Source: an uncultured Microbulbifer sp. (GTDB lineage: Bacteria; Pseudomonadota; Gammaproteobacteria; Pseudomonadales; Cellvibrionaceae). Taken from it: a stretch of 64,000 nt of DNA. A program made the position numbers and the translations under genes. The number at the start of each line of letters is the position of its first letter. Within the stretch, counting starts at the first letter, position 1. The stretch is taken from contig NZ_CANNGQ010000001.1 of assembly GCF_947504145.1 (NCBI RefSeq), positions 1,362,737 through 1,426,736 of the forward strand, read 5' to 3'. Positions 25,542 to 35,550 of the stretch are shown here, in pieces. Under the pieces are notes generated by a model. The model was not told the DNA's origin. It made no database searches and was given only the letters and a program-made list of their open reading frames with translations.

Positions 25542-28500
25542 TTAAACCGCTTTTACATCCCGCTCTTCTCTACCAGTGCCTCTGCCGGCGTCAAGTAACT
25601 CCGCATCCAGTCGACTGCTTTCCACCGAGCGCGGTTTGTGGAATCGGCCCAGACCCAGGTATACCACCGGCGTCAGGTACAACGTAAACAGCGCAGCCAG
25701 CCCCAAGCCACCAAACATTACCCAGCCAATCGCAGAGCGAGCTTCTGCACCGGGGCCACTGCTGAGGATCAATGGCAGGCCACCCAGCACCGTGGAGAGC
25801 ATGGTCATGGCAATGGGGCGCAGGCGCACGCTGGCAGCTTCGGTGACCGCGTCGTAGACACTGTATCCGCGGTCGCGCAGCTGATCAGCAAACTCCACCA
25901 GTAGAATGCCATTCTTTGCCATCAACCCAATCAACATCACCAATCCGATCTGGGAAAATATATTGATCGTGGTGCCGGTAAAAAACAGCGCGTAAACCGC
26001 AGCAGCCAGGCCAAACGGCACGGTGACCATCACAATTACTGCGCTGCTTACGCCTTCAAACTGCGCACAGAGCACCAGGAAAACCACCAGCGCCGCAATG
26101 GCGTAGGTCATGGCCACTTCCCGCGAGCTTTCTTCCAGGGAATTCGCTTCGCCGAGAAACGCGATGCCGATATCGTCCGGTAGGATTTCGTCGGCCAGCT
26201 GTTCTATATCCGCCACTGCACTGGCCAATGGGTAGCCCGGTTCCAGTCCCGCATCAATTTCAATAGCGCGGCGCTGGCCCTGGCGGTCCAACTCCGCAGC
26301 AACACTCTCTTCTCTCAGGCGTACCATACTGGACAGAGGCAGGAGATCTCCCCGTTCACTTTTCACATAGAGATTTACCAGATCTTCCGGTGAGGAAACA
26401 GTAGTGTTCGAGGTTTCCAGCATGATGGGCACCGCCTGATCTCCGACATTCAGGTCTACCACATCGAGGCCATCCACCACCGTGCGCAACGTAGTGGCAA
26501 TATTACCCAGCGGCACGCCAAGGTCTGCCGCTCGGCGGCGGTCGATCTCAATAGACAACTGCGGCTGGGTAGGACGATAGCTGATTTCCGGTCGACCGAG
26601 ATGTGGCAGACGATCTTCCATGGCCCGAGCCATGTCACGCGCCGCCTGATAAATATACGGGTAGTCGTTGCCCAATAGCGCCACTTCAATACCGCCCCCA
26701 CCGCCGCGAATGGACAAGCTATTGGGGCTGCCAACGCGAATGCGCGCACCGGGAATTTGCTCCAGTGGCCCCTGGATTTCTCTTATCACATCCTGCTGGG
26801 AAATGGTGCGCTGATCCCAGTCCGCCAGCGGCAAGGTGACCTGCGCGCGGTTCGGATCCCACTTTCCGATCTGCGTCATGATCCCAGTGGCATCACCCCG
26901 CTGCACCAGAGGCCGGACCACATCCTCGATGTGCTCCGCCTGACGGGCGATATAGTTCTGTCCAACGCCGTCGGGGCCAGTGGCACTGATATAGAGAATG
27001 CCGCGGTCTTCCGGCGGCAACAGCTCTTTGCCGAGCATCGTGTACAGACCGCCAGCACCCACTGCCAGCAACATCGCCACGGCAAAACTCGCCCAGCCCT
27101 GACGCAGGCACACCGCCAGGCTACGCTGATACACTCCCGCAATCCGGGCACCGAACCCGGCCACACGTTGGTAAAACCTATTGCTACTCTGCTCTTTCTC
27201 ATTGCGGGTAACCCGAGCGGTCAGCATAGGCACCAGTGTCAGAGCCACAATCGAGGACAAAGCAACTGCTGTTGCCAGCACCATGCCGAATTCTCGGAAC
27301 ATACGCCCGGCAGTGCTCGGTAACAACGCTATGGGGATAAACACACTGATCAATACCGCGGTGGTCGCCAGTACGGCAAAAATGACCTGGCGAGTGCCGA
27401 GTACCGCGGCTGCACGCGCGCCCATTCCCATGCCGCGCAGACGCTGGATATTTTCAAGCACCACAATCGCATCATCCACCACCAGGCCAGTAGCCAGCAC
27501 GATGGCGAGCAGAGTCAGGATGTTGATGGAAAAACCCATCATCCAGATACCTGCCAGAGTGCCGATCAGGGCGATCGGAATGGCGGTACTGGGCACCAGG
27601 GTGGTGCGAATATTGCCGAAAAACAGCCAGATGGCCGCAATCACAATCAGCACCGTGTAAAACAGGCTGGTGACTACTTCTTTCACTGAGCCTTTAATAA
27701 ACACCGCGCGATCTTCGGTGACCGTGACCGAAAGATTGTCGAAGCGTTTATTCAGTGAGGCTACCTTGCGGTGCACCGCATCACTGATCTCGATGGTATT
27801 ACTCTGGGCCTGACGCACTACACCGAGCCCGATCACCGGACGATCGTTGAGATACACCAGCGACTGCACATCTTCCGGGCCGAAAGACACATGCGCCACA
27901 TCACCGATGCGAATATCCCCGCGAATGGTGGTGTCACGCACCTGCTGCTCAGTCACAGTGGATGCGTCTGTGCGCACCAGAAGCTGTTGGTCTTCGGAGT
28001 TGAAACTGCCGGAAGGCACGTCCAGTGGCGCATCCTCGAGAATGCTCGCCACATCACTCACCGACAGGCCAAAGCTGGTCAGCCTCAGCGGATCCAGCAC
28101 CACGCGCAATACCCGTTGGCGCTGCCCGCTGATCGGCACATCCGCCACACCCTGGATGGAAATCAGTTCGGGAACAATATCTTTTTCGATGATATAGGTG
28201 AGCGCTTCGTCCCGCAGAGAGTCGCTGGTAACTGCCAGCTGCAGCACCGGCTCCGGCTGGTCTGCCGCCTTGATAACGGTCAGTTGCTCCACATCCGGGG
28301 GCAGGTTTCGCTCCGCCTGGCTGACTGCCTCGCGCACGTCTGCGGCGGCAGTATCCAGGTCCACATTGGAGTTGAATTCGATATGAATCCGGAAACTGTT
28401 TTCCTCGCTGGAAGATTCAATCTGGCGGATTCCGGAAACCCGTGCCACCGCTCCTTCCACAATGCTCGTTACTTCCGAGTCCATGGTTTCCGGCGAGGCA

Positions 28501-28724
28501 CCCGGCAAGGTGCCGCGCACAGACACAATAGGAACATCCACATCCGGAAGCTCGCGGACTTCCACCGCACTAAAAGCGGCGATACCCGCAATGGCAATTA
28601 ACAGATTGAGCACAAGCACCAGAACGGGCCTGCGGATGGCCAGAGAGGCCAGGTCGTTCTGATGTTGAGACGTTGCTGCGTTTTTTTGATCGACGCTCTG
28701 ATCCAGGTCCTGATCGCGCTTCAT
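25542..28724 (-). CDS. RND efflux permease, second copy (HAE1 family)
   Basis: Inner-membrane RND pump (1060 aa from the ATG at 28724). That ATG lies one base after the adaptor's stop codon; a GTG at 28751 overlapping the adaptor is less likely. The first helix segment reads LASLAIRRPVLVLVLNLLIAIAG, and the TM4 acids are in ATGLVVDDAIVVLENIQR. The pore region KAADQPEPVLQLAVTS and the second half GLMAKNGILLVEFADQLRDRG fit MexF/AcrB-like proteins. It has a charged N-terminal extension (about 30 residues). It is distinct from the pump at 11841. The partner adaptor is immediately upstream; no outer-membrane factor is encoded nearby. Confidence 0.94.
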   Translation of the reverse strand: MKRDQDLDQSVDQKNAATSQHQNDLASLAIRRPVLVLVLNLLIAIAGIAAFSAVEVRELPDVDVPIVSVRGTLPGASPETMDSEVTSIVEGAVARVSGIRQIESSSEENSFRIHIEFNSNVDLDTAAADVREAVSQAERNLPPDVEQLTVIKAADQPEPVLQLAVTSDSLRDEALTYIIEKDIVPELISIQGVADVPISGQRQRVLRVVLDPLRLTSFGLSVSDVASILEDAPLDVPSGSFNSEDQQLLVRTDASTVTEQQVRDTTIRGDIRIGDVAHVSFGPEDVQSLVYLNDRPVIGLGVVRQAQSNTIEISDAVHRKVASLNKRFDNLSVTVTEDRAVFIKGSVKEVVTSLFYTVLIVIAAIWLFFGNIRTTLVPSTAIPIALIGTLAGIWMMGFSINILTLLAIVLATGLVVDDAIVVLENIQRLRGMGMGARAAAVLGTRQVIFAVLATTAVLISVFIPIALLPSTAGRMFREFGMVLATAVALSSIVALTLVPMLTARVTRNEKEQSSNRFYQRVAGFGARIAGVYQRSLAVCLRQGWASFAVAMLLAVGAGGLYTMLGKELLPPEDRGILYISATGPDGVGQNYIARQAEHIEDVVRPLVQRGDATGIMTQIGKWDPNRAQVTLPLADWDQRTISQQDVIREIQGPLEQIPGARIRVGSPNSLSIRGGGGGIEVALLGNDYPYIYQAARDMARAMEDRLPHLGRPEISYRPTQPQLSIEIDRRRAADLGVPLGNIATTLRTVVDGLDVVDLNVGDQAVPIMLETSNTTVSSPEDLVNLYVKSERGDLLPLSSMVRLREESVAAELDRQGQRRAIEIDAGLEPGYPLASAVADIEQLADEILPDDIGIAFLGEANSLEESSREVAMTYAIAALVVFLVLCAQFEGVSSAVIVMVTVPFGLAAAVYALFFTGTTINIFSQIGLVMLIGLMAKNGILLVEFADQLRDRGYSVYDAVTEAASVRLRPIAMTMLSTVLGGLPLILSSGPGAEARSAIGWVMFGGLGLAALFTLYLTPVVYLGLGRFHKPRSVESSRLDAELLDAGRGTGREERDVKAV

Positions 28725-28725
28725 G

Positions 28726-29799
28726 TTATAGCCCCGCGATATTGGTGACACTCAACCCTTCGCGCATGCGCTGGGTGCCCTCGGTCACTACCTGCATACC
28801 TTCTGGCAGGTCCGACTCCACCAGAATGGCACCCTGTACCCGCTGCACAATGGTGGCAGAGATCCGCGTAACAGAGCCACCTTCATTCACTCCCCACACG
28901 AAGGCGCCATCATTACCCCACTGCAAGGCCACTTCCGGAATCAGCGGATAGCGCCCCGCCTCCAGATCCAGGGACACGCGAAAACTCATACCCGGGCGCA
29001 GTAGATCCGGTTCGTTTTCTACCAGCGCCCGGGCAGCGAAAGTACGTGTCTCAGGATTGATACGGCTGTCGATCTCTACCAGCTGGCCAGTATGATCCGG
29101 GCTGCCGCTGGACCAGGTGGAAACCGCTATAGGCTGCCCCTGACCGATCTGGCCCAGGAATAGCTCCGGTACCTGAAAGGTAACCAGCAGTTTGCTGCGA
29201 TCATCGATGGTGGTGATTGCCGTCGTGGTATCCACACGAGCACCGGAGTCGATGGTACTGATTCCGAGATAGCCGTCGAAAGGCGCTTGAATAGTGCGGT
29301 AGTCCAGCGCCACCTGGGCGCGATCGAGATTGAGACGGGCGCGTTCTACGGCGCTGCGCGCATCGTCCAGAACGCTTTCGGTCACCGTGCCAGAACCACG
29401 GGTACGTTCGTAGCGGTTTAGCAGGCGCCGGGCATCTTCCAATTCAACTTTGGCAATCTTTACCGCGAGCCGCTGATCGCGGTCATCCAGGCGCACTATA
29501 GTCTGGCCCGCCTCGACCTTCTCACCCGCGGAAAAAGGCACTTCCACCACTTCGCCGCTCACTTCCGGGTGAACCGTCACACTCTTGAGTGCCCGAGAAG
29601 TTCCCACCGCTTCGATACGCACCTTACGCGGCTGCCACTGGACCACTTCCGTTACCACCGGTTGCGCCGCTGGCAATGCGTTTCCGGGGGCCTCAGGAGC
29701 CTCAGAGCTACAACCGACAAGACCTCCGGTAAACACAAATATGAAAACGGCACCCAGCGAGCAAATCGTATTGCGGCCGGAAATTGGTCTGACAGACAT
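28726..29799 (-). CDS. RND efflux periplasmic adaptor, probable lipoprotein
   Basis: Membrane fusion protein of about 357 aa. The ATG at 29799 gives a signal peptide ending in the lipobox GLVGC, so it is likely a lipoprotein of the inner-membrane periplasmic face. The barrel-sandwich halves are VTVHPEVSGEVVEVPFSAGEKV and APFDGYLGISTIDSGARV, separated by a short coiled-coil hairpin (about 105-165). The C-terminal part (LLRPGMSFRVSLDL) is the membrane-proximal domain. It precedes the RND permease with a one-base gap. A GTG at 29814 is an alternative start. Confidence 0.92.
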   Translation of the reverse strand: MSVRPISGRNTICSLGAVFIFVFTGGLVGCSSEAPEAPGNALPAAQPVVTEVVQWQPRKVRIEAVGTSRALKSVTVHPEVSGEVVEVPFSAGEKVEAGQTIVRLDDRDQRLAVKIAKVELEDARRLLNRYERTRGSGTVTESVLDDARSAVERARLNLDRAQVALDYRTIQAPFDGYLGISTIDSGARVDTTTAITTIDDRSKLLVTFQVPELFLGQIGQGQPIAVSTWSSGSPDHTGQLVEIDSRINPETRTFAARALVENEPDLLRPGMSFRVSLDLEAGRYPLIPEVALQWGNDGAFVWGVNEGGSVTRISATIVQRVQGAILVESDLPEGMQVVTEGTQRMREGLSVTNIAGL

Positions 29800-30113
29800 A
29801 GGAACAGCACCCACTGATTATTAATCGTCATTGCGAGAATCTATGCCGCTTATTAAAGGATTTTATACGGCAACGGCCCTTGGACAGGCGTCTCAAGACT
29901 ACAGGTACTTGATTGCGGTTTCCATACGTGGCATGACCAATAGAGCTACGCATTCAGGAGCCTGTCAATCGGGGGTAATTGGCCCGATCGCAGCCACCAC
30001 GGGCCTGCTATTGGGCTCGGACGCAGCCATCACGTTCGCGTCCAAATGTCATGTGGCGTTACACAATGACCGGGCGCTCAGTAAAGAAGTGTTAACTTGC
30101 GGTTTAGGATGCA
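29800..30113. other. Intergenic region between RND operon and dgoK
   Basis: About 314 bp upstream of the RND operon and downstream of dgoK. It should hold the RND promoter. A plus-strand open frame runs across it (29831-30265) but it has no domain, poor composition and enters dgoK antisense, so it is not called. No hairpin with a T run was noticed. Confidence 0.5.
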
Positions 30114-31034
30114 CTAGCACATCAGACCTGATGCTTTTGCAATCGCCCACAGGCCGTGTGCCGAATAGGTGCTGCCAGGGTAGTGCCGGAATCGCAGACC
30201 AAAATGTTCCAATGCTTTCCCGTAGGGGCCAACCAGATGATCACCACATACTAGGTGGACGGTAGCACCCGAAGGCAGTTCGCTCGCCATTGCAGCCACT
30301 TCGCTGCCTACGAGTAGCCCAGATAGATAAGAGGCACTGGCCGATGGAGACTGAACACCCAGCACCGAGCGGCTGCGTGCACTGAACAGTTGATGGATCA
30401 ATCCGCTGGACGCGGCGGCGGCTTGCAATCCCGCGAAAAACGCCGGCTCGGATACACGCTGCTCGCCCTGGACCAACACGCTGTGGTCGCTCAGTAACGC
30501 AAACAACTCGCCGGTAAACGCGGTGCTGAAATCGCATATAGCACCGTTTTGTATGTGCACCCATTTACTGTGGGTACCCGGCAGGCAAAGTGTGCTTTTT
30601 TCTTTTTCCTCATCGCTGGCCTGTGTCAGCCAGCCAATCACCTGGGTTTCCTCCCCACGCATGACGTCTGCACCACCACTTGCAGCACCACTGTCGACTA
30701 CCAGCTTCACACCGGGCACACAGTAGGCTGTGATTCGCGTACCCGGCATGGCGCTCAACGACTGGGCGAGGCCACCGATGGAAACCGGGCAATCGGTATA
30801 GGGCGCCTCTTGCCAGCCAATGGTCGACCCCACCATTCCACAAAGAATCACCGGGGTCCCCGCAGGAGCATCGAGCTTCTCAACTTGTGAGACCAGGTGC
30901 TCCTCCATAACCGGCCGGCTCAGATTTTTAATTCCATCCCCGGTGGCTATTTCACGAATAATTTCTCCGTTTGAGCCCAGGTGCATTAACCGAAAACTAC
31001 TGGTTCCCCAGTCACAGGCCAGAATTTCATTCAT
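30114..31034 (-). CDS. dgoK: 2-dehydro-3-deoxygalactonokinase (DgoK)
   Basis: Sugar-acid kinase of the DgoK family (306 aa), phosphorylating 2-keto-3-deoxy-D-galactonate at C6. The N-terminal phosphate-binding loop reads ACDWGTSSFRL (residues 5-15); LCGMVGSTIGWQEAPYTDCP and the LPGTHSKWV segment (with the conserved HSKW) are diagnostic. The C-terminal part VHLVCGDHLVGPYGKALEHFG completes the fold. Its product is the substrate of DgoA at 45791, completing a De Ley-Doudoroff type branch for galactose from agar. It is divergent from the GntR regulator; a palindrome close to the shared operator lies between them at 31180. Confidence 0.93.
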   Translation of the reverse strand: MNEILACDWGTSSFRLMHLGSNGEIIREIATGDGIKNLSRPVMEEHLVSQVEKLDAPAGTPVILCGMVGSTIGWQEAPYTDCPVSIGGLAQSLSAMPGTRITAYCVPGVKLVVDSGAASGGADVMRGEETQVIGWLTQASDEEKEKSTLCLPGTHSKWVHIQNGAICDFSTAFTGELFALLSDHSVLVQGEQRVSEPAFFAGLQAAAASSGLIHQLFSARSRSVLGVQSPSASASYLSGLLVGSEVAAMASELPSGATVHLVCGDHLVGPYGKALEHFGLRFRHYPGSTYSAHGLWAIAKASGLMC

Positions 31035-31179
31035 TGAGAGAACCTTGCCCTTGCATATCTATTTGTCATTGGTTGATTGTTGACCAACAGGCGATAATAG
31101 GCCTGTTTCCGGTCTGGTCAGGCGCTGTCGTGCTGCCAAGCGCTTGAAATACCTGAAATTAAACCACTTAAATTGTTGA

Positions 31180-31189
31180 TTGTTAACAT
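31180..31189. promoter_or_regulatory. Operator-like palindrome between dgoK and gntR
   Basis: TTGTTAACAT, one mismatch from the TTGTTAACAA seen at 36776, 39195, 45673 and 55789. It lies in the 397-bp divergent region 31035-31431, 146 bp from dgoK and 243 bp from the regulator start. It may mediate autoregulation. Apart from this palindrome, nothing else was recognised in that region. Confidence 0.5.
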
Positions 31190-31431
31190 TTAAGATGGGA
31201 TTTCTCTGGTAGTCTGCGGTACTATCTGCAAATCGATTACTGATTGTAAATTTGCTACAAGTCCATTTTCGAACCCTCGGGTAGCCCGATGTCTGACACT
31301 GCCGCCCATCCACTGGCAGAGCAGAGCAGAAGTTCTGGCTGGAGCCTGAACCGAATGGCAACATGGGTAACCTTCACGGCCGGTCGGCGCGAGCCTACCG
31401 CCCCAAGATAAACTGGTCAGCAGAAACGAAC

Positions 31432-32040
31432 ATGCGTGAAGCCACAAAGATTATTCCCGTTCGCCAGCAGATCGCGGACCAATTGCGCTCCGATATCATT
31501 TCTGGAGAACTCGCCCCTACCACAAAGCTGAATGAACAACAGCTCGCCGATCGATTTGGTGTATCCCGTGGGCCGGTGCGCGATGTGCTGTTACAGCTCA
31601 CCAAAGAAGGGCTGCTGGTCGCCAAGAACAACTGCGGTGTATCGGTCAACAGCGTGCTGGACCCGTCCATGCAGGAGCTGATGATCGACATCCGCCGCCG
31701 CATCGAGGTCTTTGCCATTTCCCAGTTGAAGGGCAAGCTGACCGAGATGGACTTTGCCGAACTGGAAGATATTCTGGACCGCCTGCAGGACGCGTTTGAC
31801 GCGCAGGAGTTCAACGAGGTCACCAAGGCAGACATCGATTTCCATATGTACCTGGTGCGCGCCGCGGGTGGCGATGAGCTGATCAACCTCTGGTACCCCA
31901 TCGTGCTGCGCATGCGTATGAACTACAAGCGCATCTCCAAGCCGAAAGACTGCGTGGACGAGCACCGCGCGATCCTGGAGGCGCTGAAGGCCAACAAGAT
32001 CAATGTGGCCACCACCGCACTGCGCGCGAACATCAAGTGA
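31432..32040 (+). CDS. GntR family (FadR subfamily) transcriptional regulator
   Basis: A 202-aa regulator from the ATG at 31432; upstream codons to 31363 look non-protein-like. The winged helix covers about residues 10-75 (QIADQLRSDIISGELAPTTKLNEQQLADRFGVSRGPVRDVLLQLTKEGLL), the classical GntR signature. The C-terminal helical FCD-type domain is short but keeps DFHMYLVRAAG and DEHRAILEALK, which carry metal/ligand residues in this family. FadR-type members control sugar-acid catabolism (UxuR, ExuR, DgoR). It is the best candidate to bind the TTGTTAACAA sites in the agar locus, with a 2-keto-3-deoxy sugar acid or aldonate as ligand; both are inference. Confidence 0.88.
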   Translation: MREATKIIPVRQQIADQLRSDIISGELAPTTKLNEQQLADRFGVSRGPVRDVLLQLTKEGLLVAKNNCGVSVNSVLDPSMQELMIDIRRRIEVFAISQLKGKLTEMDFAELEDILDRLQDAFDAQEFNEVTKADIDFHMYLVRAAGGDELINLWYPIVLRMRMNYKRISKPKDCVDEHRAILEALKANKINVATTALRANIK

Positions 32041-32059
32041 CCTGCTCATCGGTTTCTGA

Positions 32060-32085
32060 AGCCCGGCCAAGCGCCGGGCTTTTTT
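32060..32085 (+). terminator. Rho-independent terminator of gntR
   Basis: AGCCCGGC / GCCGGGCT stem with a CAA-GC loop and a run of six T, 20 bp after the regulator's stop codon. Confidence 0.85.
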
Positions 32086-32118
32086 GTGCCTGCTTTTCCC
32101 AACTGAAGATCTACAGGC

Positions 32119-32146
32119 AAAAAAAAGCGGGGACAAAAGTCCCCGC
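32119..32146 (-). terminator. Rho-independent terminator of the anhydrogalactose operon
   Basis: Stem GCGGGGAC / GTCCCCGC with a four-base loop; on the minus strand it is followed by eight T. It lies 47 bp downstream of the aldehyde dehydrogenase stop and ends the four-gene operon 36690-32193. Confidence 0.88.
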
Positions 32147-32192
32147 AAAGGTGTTCATCCTGATGAGATGAAAGGAAGAGTCCAGAGGCTGC

Positions 32193-33647
32193 TCAAGCCT
32201 CCGAGAGGTAAACCGTTTTCTTGTCCACGTACTGCTCAAGTCCGTAGCGACCGTCTTCACCGCCAATACCGGAGAGTTTCCAGCCATTGTGGAAGCCCTG
32301 GTGCTGCTCACCGATACCGCGGTTTACATAGACCTCGCCCACTTCCATTTCGGCAATGGACTGGTGGATGTAGCGCAGGTTTTCGGTGAACAGATACGCA
32401 GACAGGCCGTATTCGCTGTCGTTGGTGTACTGAATCACTTCGTCGATACTGGAGATTTTTACGATCGGCAGAATCGGGCCGAAGGTTTCCTCGTGCACCA
32501 GAATGTTGTCCTGCTGCACGTTGGTCAGCACGGTGGGCTCGTACCAGTTGCCACCTTCAAACCCGGCCACCTGGGCAGGCTTGCCGCCGGTTGCCAGCTC
32601 GGCGCCCTGAGAAATGCTTTTCTGCACCAGCTCGTGGATATGTTCGATCTCGCGGGCATTCACTTTCGGGCCCATCTGGGTACTTTCATCCAGCGGGTTG
32701 CCCACCTTCAGCCCCTGCACCTTCGGCAGGAATTTGGCCATAAAAGCATCGTAGACTTTCTCATGCACGTACAGGCGCTCGGCACAGGTGCACACCTGTC
32801 CGCAGTTAGCGTAGCGGGTCCAAAGAGCGGCTTCCGCGGCTTTATCCAGGTCCGCGTCTTCCATCACGATAAACGGCGCCTTGCCGCCCAGCTCCAGCAT
32901 CACCGGAATCATGTGCTTGCCGCTGGCCTGGTGAATGATCTGGCCGGCGCGGGTGCTGCCGGTCATGGTGATCATCGCGGTCAATGGGCTTTCACACAGG
33001 GCCTGGCCGACAATCGAACCTTCGCCATTGACGATGTTCAGCACACCGGCAGGAATGCCCACTTCGTTGGCGATGCGGCCAAGCTCCATGGTGGTGAGCG
33101 GGGTTTCCTGAGTCGGCTTGATCACAATGGTGTTGCCGGTGATCAGCGCCGGGCCGATCTTGCGGCCAGCCAGTGCCAGCGGGAAGTTCCACGCGGTAAT
33201 CGCTACCACAACACCACGAGGCACCTTGTGGATATAGATTTTTTCGTCTTCGTTGTCCGAAGGCAGAATGTCGCCTTCCAGCGTCAGCGCGTTGTCACAG
33301 GCATACTCGATAAAGGTCGCGGTCGCATTGACTTCATCGCGGGCGACACCGATCAGTTTGCCCTGCTCTTTTACCAGCAGCTCTGCCAAGGATTCTTTTT
33401 CCGCACGAATGGCCGCCGCGAATTTGCGCAGTACCGCCGCGCGATCGCGCGCGGTGCGTTTGGCCCAGGGCTTTTGCGCGTCTTTGGCGACCTGCAGTGC
33501 AACGTCTGCGTCTTCCGCGCAGCCTTTCGGGATACTGCCCAGCACTTCTCCGGTGCTCGGGTTCAGTACTTCAATAGTGCCGTCGGCCTTGGAAGCGACG
33601 TATTCGCCGTTCACAAAGTTGACGTTGGTTTTTAATTCGAGAGCCAT
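32193..33647 (-). CDS. Aldehyde dehydrogenase, probable 3,6-anhydro-L-galactose dehydrogenase
   Basis: NAD(P)-dependent aldehyde dehydrogenase of the AldA group (484 aa). Catalytic Cys286 lies in [10 protein letters not shown] and Glu252 in [25 protein letters not shown] and the C-terminal [16 protein letters not shown] are kept. The segment [15 protein letters not shown] strongly resembles the anhydrogalactose dehydrogenase of Vibrio sp. EJY3 as I recall it. The reaction would be 3,6-anhydro-L-galactose to 3,6-anhydrogalactonate, which feeds the cycloisomerase encoded by the first gene of this operon. GGAGATAAG precedes the ATG, and the SDR gene ends 2 bp before it. A lactaldehyde or glycolaldehyde role is the alternative. 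Confidence 0.85.
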   Translation of the reverse strand: MALELKTNVNFVNGEYVASKADGTIEVLNPSTGEVLGSIPKGCAEDADVALQVAKDAQKPWAKRTARDRAAVLRKFAAAIRAEKESLAELLVKEQGKLIGVARDEVNATATFIEYACDNALTLEGDILPSDNEDEKIYIHKVPRGVVVAITAWNFPLALAGRKIGPALITGNTIVIKPTQETPLTTMELGRIANEVGIPAGVLNIVNGEGSIVGQALCESPLTAMITMTGSTRAGQIIHQASGKHMIPVMLELGGKAPFIVMEDADLDKAAEAALWTRYANCGQVCTCAERLYVHEKVYDAFMAKFLPKVQGLKVGNPLDESTQMGPKVNAREIEHIHELVQKSISQGAELATGGKPAQVAGFEGGNWYEPTVLTNVQQDNILVHEETFGPILPIVKISSIDEVIQYTNDSEYGLSAYLFTENLRYIHQSIAEMEVGEVYVNRGIGEQHQGFHNGWKLSGIGGEDGRYGLEQYVDKKTVYLSEA

Positions 33648-33649
33648 AC

Positions 33650-34414
33650 TTATCTCCCCATCCAGCCACCGTCCACCAGGAGGACGCTGCCGTTCATGTA
33701 ATTGGAGGCTTCGGAAGCCAGGAATACCACCGGTCCCTTGAAGTCTTCGGGTTCACCCCAGCGGCCCTGGGGAATACGCCCGAGAATGCTCGCCGCGCGC
33801 TCACTGTCTTCGCGCAGCGCCTGGGTGTTATCGGTAGCGATATAACCCGGGGCGATGGCATTCACGTTGACACCTTTGGACGCCCACTCGTTGGACAGTG
33901 CCATGGTGATCTGACCAATGGCGCCTTTACTGGCCGCATAACCCGGTACGGTAATACCGCCCTGGAAGGTCAGCAGAGAGGCGGTGAAAATGATTTTGCC
34001 GGAACCCTGCGCGACCATTTCCTTACCGATCTCACGGCTCAGAATGAACTGGGCATTCAGGTTGACTTCGATCACCTTGTCCCACAGGTCGTCTCCGTGT
34101 TCCGCCGCCGGCGCACGCAAGATAGTACCGGCGTTATTCACCAGAATATCGATCTGCGCGTGCTCGCTTTTTACCTTGTCGATAAAACCGTACAGGGAAC
34201 TGCGATCGGAGAAATCACACTGGTAAGGGAAGAACTGTTTGCCCACGGCGGCCACGTCGCGGCCCACTGCGGAGTCGTTCAGATCCAGATTGGCGGATAC
34301 GCCGATCACATCGGCACCCGCTTCCGCCAGAGCAACTGCCATGGCTTTGCCGATTCCGCGGTTACAACCGGTCACCAGGGCTTTTTTGCCGGCGAGGCTG
34401 AATTTATCCAACAT
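33650..34414 (-). CDS. SDR oxidoreductase, KduD-like 2-keto-3-deoxygluconate 5-dehydrogenase
   Basis: Short-chain dehydrogenase (254 aa from the ATG at 34414; a GTG at 34426 is possible). The cofactor motif is TGCNRGIG, with NNAG at about 88-91 and the active site YAASKGAIG. The start [15 protein letters not shown] and the end [13 protein letters not shown] match KduD. KduD interconverts 2-keto-3-deoxygluconate and 2,5-diketo-3-deoxygluconate. In the anhydrogalactose pathway, the L-galactonate-derived keto acid must have C5 inverted; an alcohol dehydrogenase oxidises it and a KduD-type enzyme reduces it. The adjacent zinc dehydrogenase fits the first step. The pathway role is inference from family and context. 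Confidence 0.82.
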   Translation of the reverse strand: MLDKFSLAGKKALVTGCNRGIGKAMAVALAEAGADVIGVSANLDLNDSAVGRDVAAVGKQFFPYQCDFSDRSSLYGFIDKVKSEHAQIDILVNNAGTILRAPAAEHGDDLWDKVIEVNLNAQFILSREIGKEMVAQGSGKIIFTASLLTFQGGITVPGYAASKGAIGQITMALSNEWASKGVNVNAIAPGYIATDNTQALREDSERAASILGRIPQGRWGEPEDFKGPVVFLASEASNYMNGSVLLVDGGWMGR

Positions 34415-34506
34415 AGGTTTACTCACTTCAATTCTTTATCGGTTAGACCGGCATCTGTTACCGGCACCTGTTTGACCCGAATACTAGCGTCGCAAGCCGA
34501 CCTTTC

Positions 34507-35538
34507 TCAGTCTTCCGCGCCGCAGGAAACCAGGGCCTTCATGCCGGACGGGTTGCCGTCCATGGAGGCAAAGGCGCTGCCGATATCAGTCAGTTGCGCG
34601 ACCTTGCTGATAAATGGCACCAGGTCGATTTTGCCGCTGGCGACCATATCAATGGCCTGCTCGAAATCCTGCGCTTCGTACACACGCGCACCCACCAGCT
34701 CCAGCTCGCGCCAGAAAAACTTGAACAGATCCAGCTGCGGCTTCTGGGAGTGGATGGCCACCATGCAGATACGCCCGCGTACCGCGGCAATCTCGGTCAT
34801 GGCGTCCACCGCCGGCTGCACGCCGGAAACTTCAAACACCACGTCCGCACCCTTACCCTGGGTCCAGTCTTCCACCGCGGCCTTCAGGTCTTGTTCGATG
34901 GGGTTCACCGCCAGCGCACCGGTTTTTTCTGCAAACGCGCGGCGCTCCGGGCTGGGTTCGGAAATCATCACCTCGGCACCAATACCCAGAGCAACCTGAG
35001 CCACCAGCTGACCGATAGGACCACCGCCGAGAATGACGGCTTTCTCGCCGGCCTTCAGGCGCGCGCGGGAAATATCGTGGCAAGCAACCGCCAGCGGCTC
35101 GATCAACGCGCCCTGTTTAAGAGAAACATTTTCCGGCAACTTGTGCAGGGTGCGCGCTTTGACGTTCCAGAAGCTCTGGAAAGCGCCGACGGAGTCGATG
35201 CCCATAAACTTCAGGTTGTGACAAATGTGGCTGTGGCCTTCGTCGCAAGCCGGGCAATCGCCACAGTAATCCAGTGGACGCACGACAACGCGCTCACCGA
35301 CGGTGTAGTCTTTTACGTTTTCACCCACCGCATCCACAACACCGGACATTTCGTGGCCGACAACCTGCGGAGGCTTTACACGTTGGTCCATCACGCCGTG
35401 ATAGATATGCATGTCGGTACCACAGATACCGACATAACCGACTTTCAGGCGAACCTCATCCGCCGCTGGCGCTTCACAGCGACCTTCCACAACTTCAAAT
35501 GATTTGTTGCCGACATACTGAGCAGCTTGAGCTTGCAT
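34507..35538 (-). CDS. Zinc-binding alcohol dehydrogenase, candidate 2-keto-3-deoxy-L-galactonate 5-dehydrogenase
   Basis: Medium-chain dehydrogenase of the sorbitol/threonine dehydrogenase group (343 aa from 35538, AGGTGA upstream). The catalytic zinc site is GICGTDMHIYHG and GHEMSG; the structural zinc site is the four-Cys CGDCPACDEGHSHIC. The nucleotide motif is GGGPIGQLVAQVAL. In bacteria using L-galactonate or anhydrogalactose, an enzyme of this type oxidises the C5 hydroxyl. The gene lies between the cycloisomerase (12 bp upstream) and the KduD-like SDR, so it would oxidise the cycloisomerase product. The exact substrate is inferred. L-galactonate 5-dehydrogenase or a polyol dehydrogenase are alternatives. 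Confidence 0.82.
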   Translation of the reverse strand: MQAQAAQYVGNKSFEVVEGRCEAPAADEVRLKVGYVGICGTDMHIYHGVMDQRVKPPQVVGHEMSGVVDAVGENVKDYTVGERVVVRPLDYCGDCPACDEGHSHICHNLKFMGIDSVGAFQSFWNVKARTLHKLPENVSLKQGALIEPLAVACHDISRARLKAGEKAVILGGGPIGQLVAQVALGIGAEVMISEPSPERRAFAEKTGALAVNPIEQDLKAAVEDWTQGKGADVVFEVSGVQPAVDAMTEIAAVRGRICMVAIHSQKPQLDLFKFFWRELELVGARVYEAQDFEQAIDMVASGKIDLVPFISKVAQLTDIGSAFASMDGNPSGMKALVSCGAED

Positions 35539-35550
35539 GAACATCACCTA

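Noticed and set aside
29831..30265. 144-codon plus-strand open frame in the gap between the RND operon and dgoK
   Set aside because: No domain, no good ribosome binding site, low-complexity composition and antisense overlap with dgoK.
32289..33635. 448-codon plus-strand open frame
   Set aside because: It lies exactly antisense to the aldehyde dehydrogenase gene, shows no domain and has shadow composition (His, Gln, Arg, Val rich).
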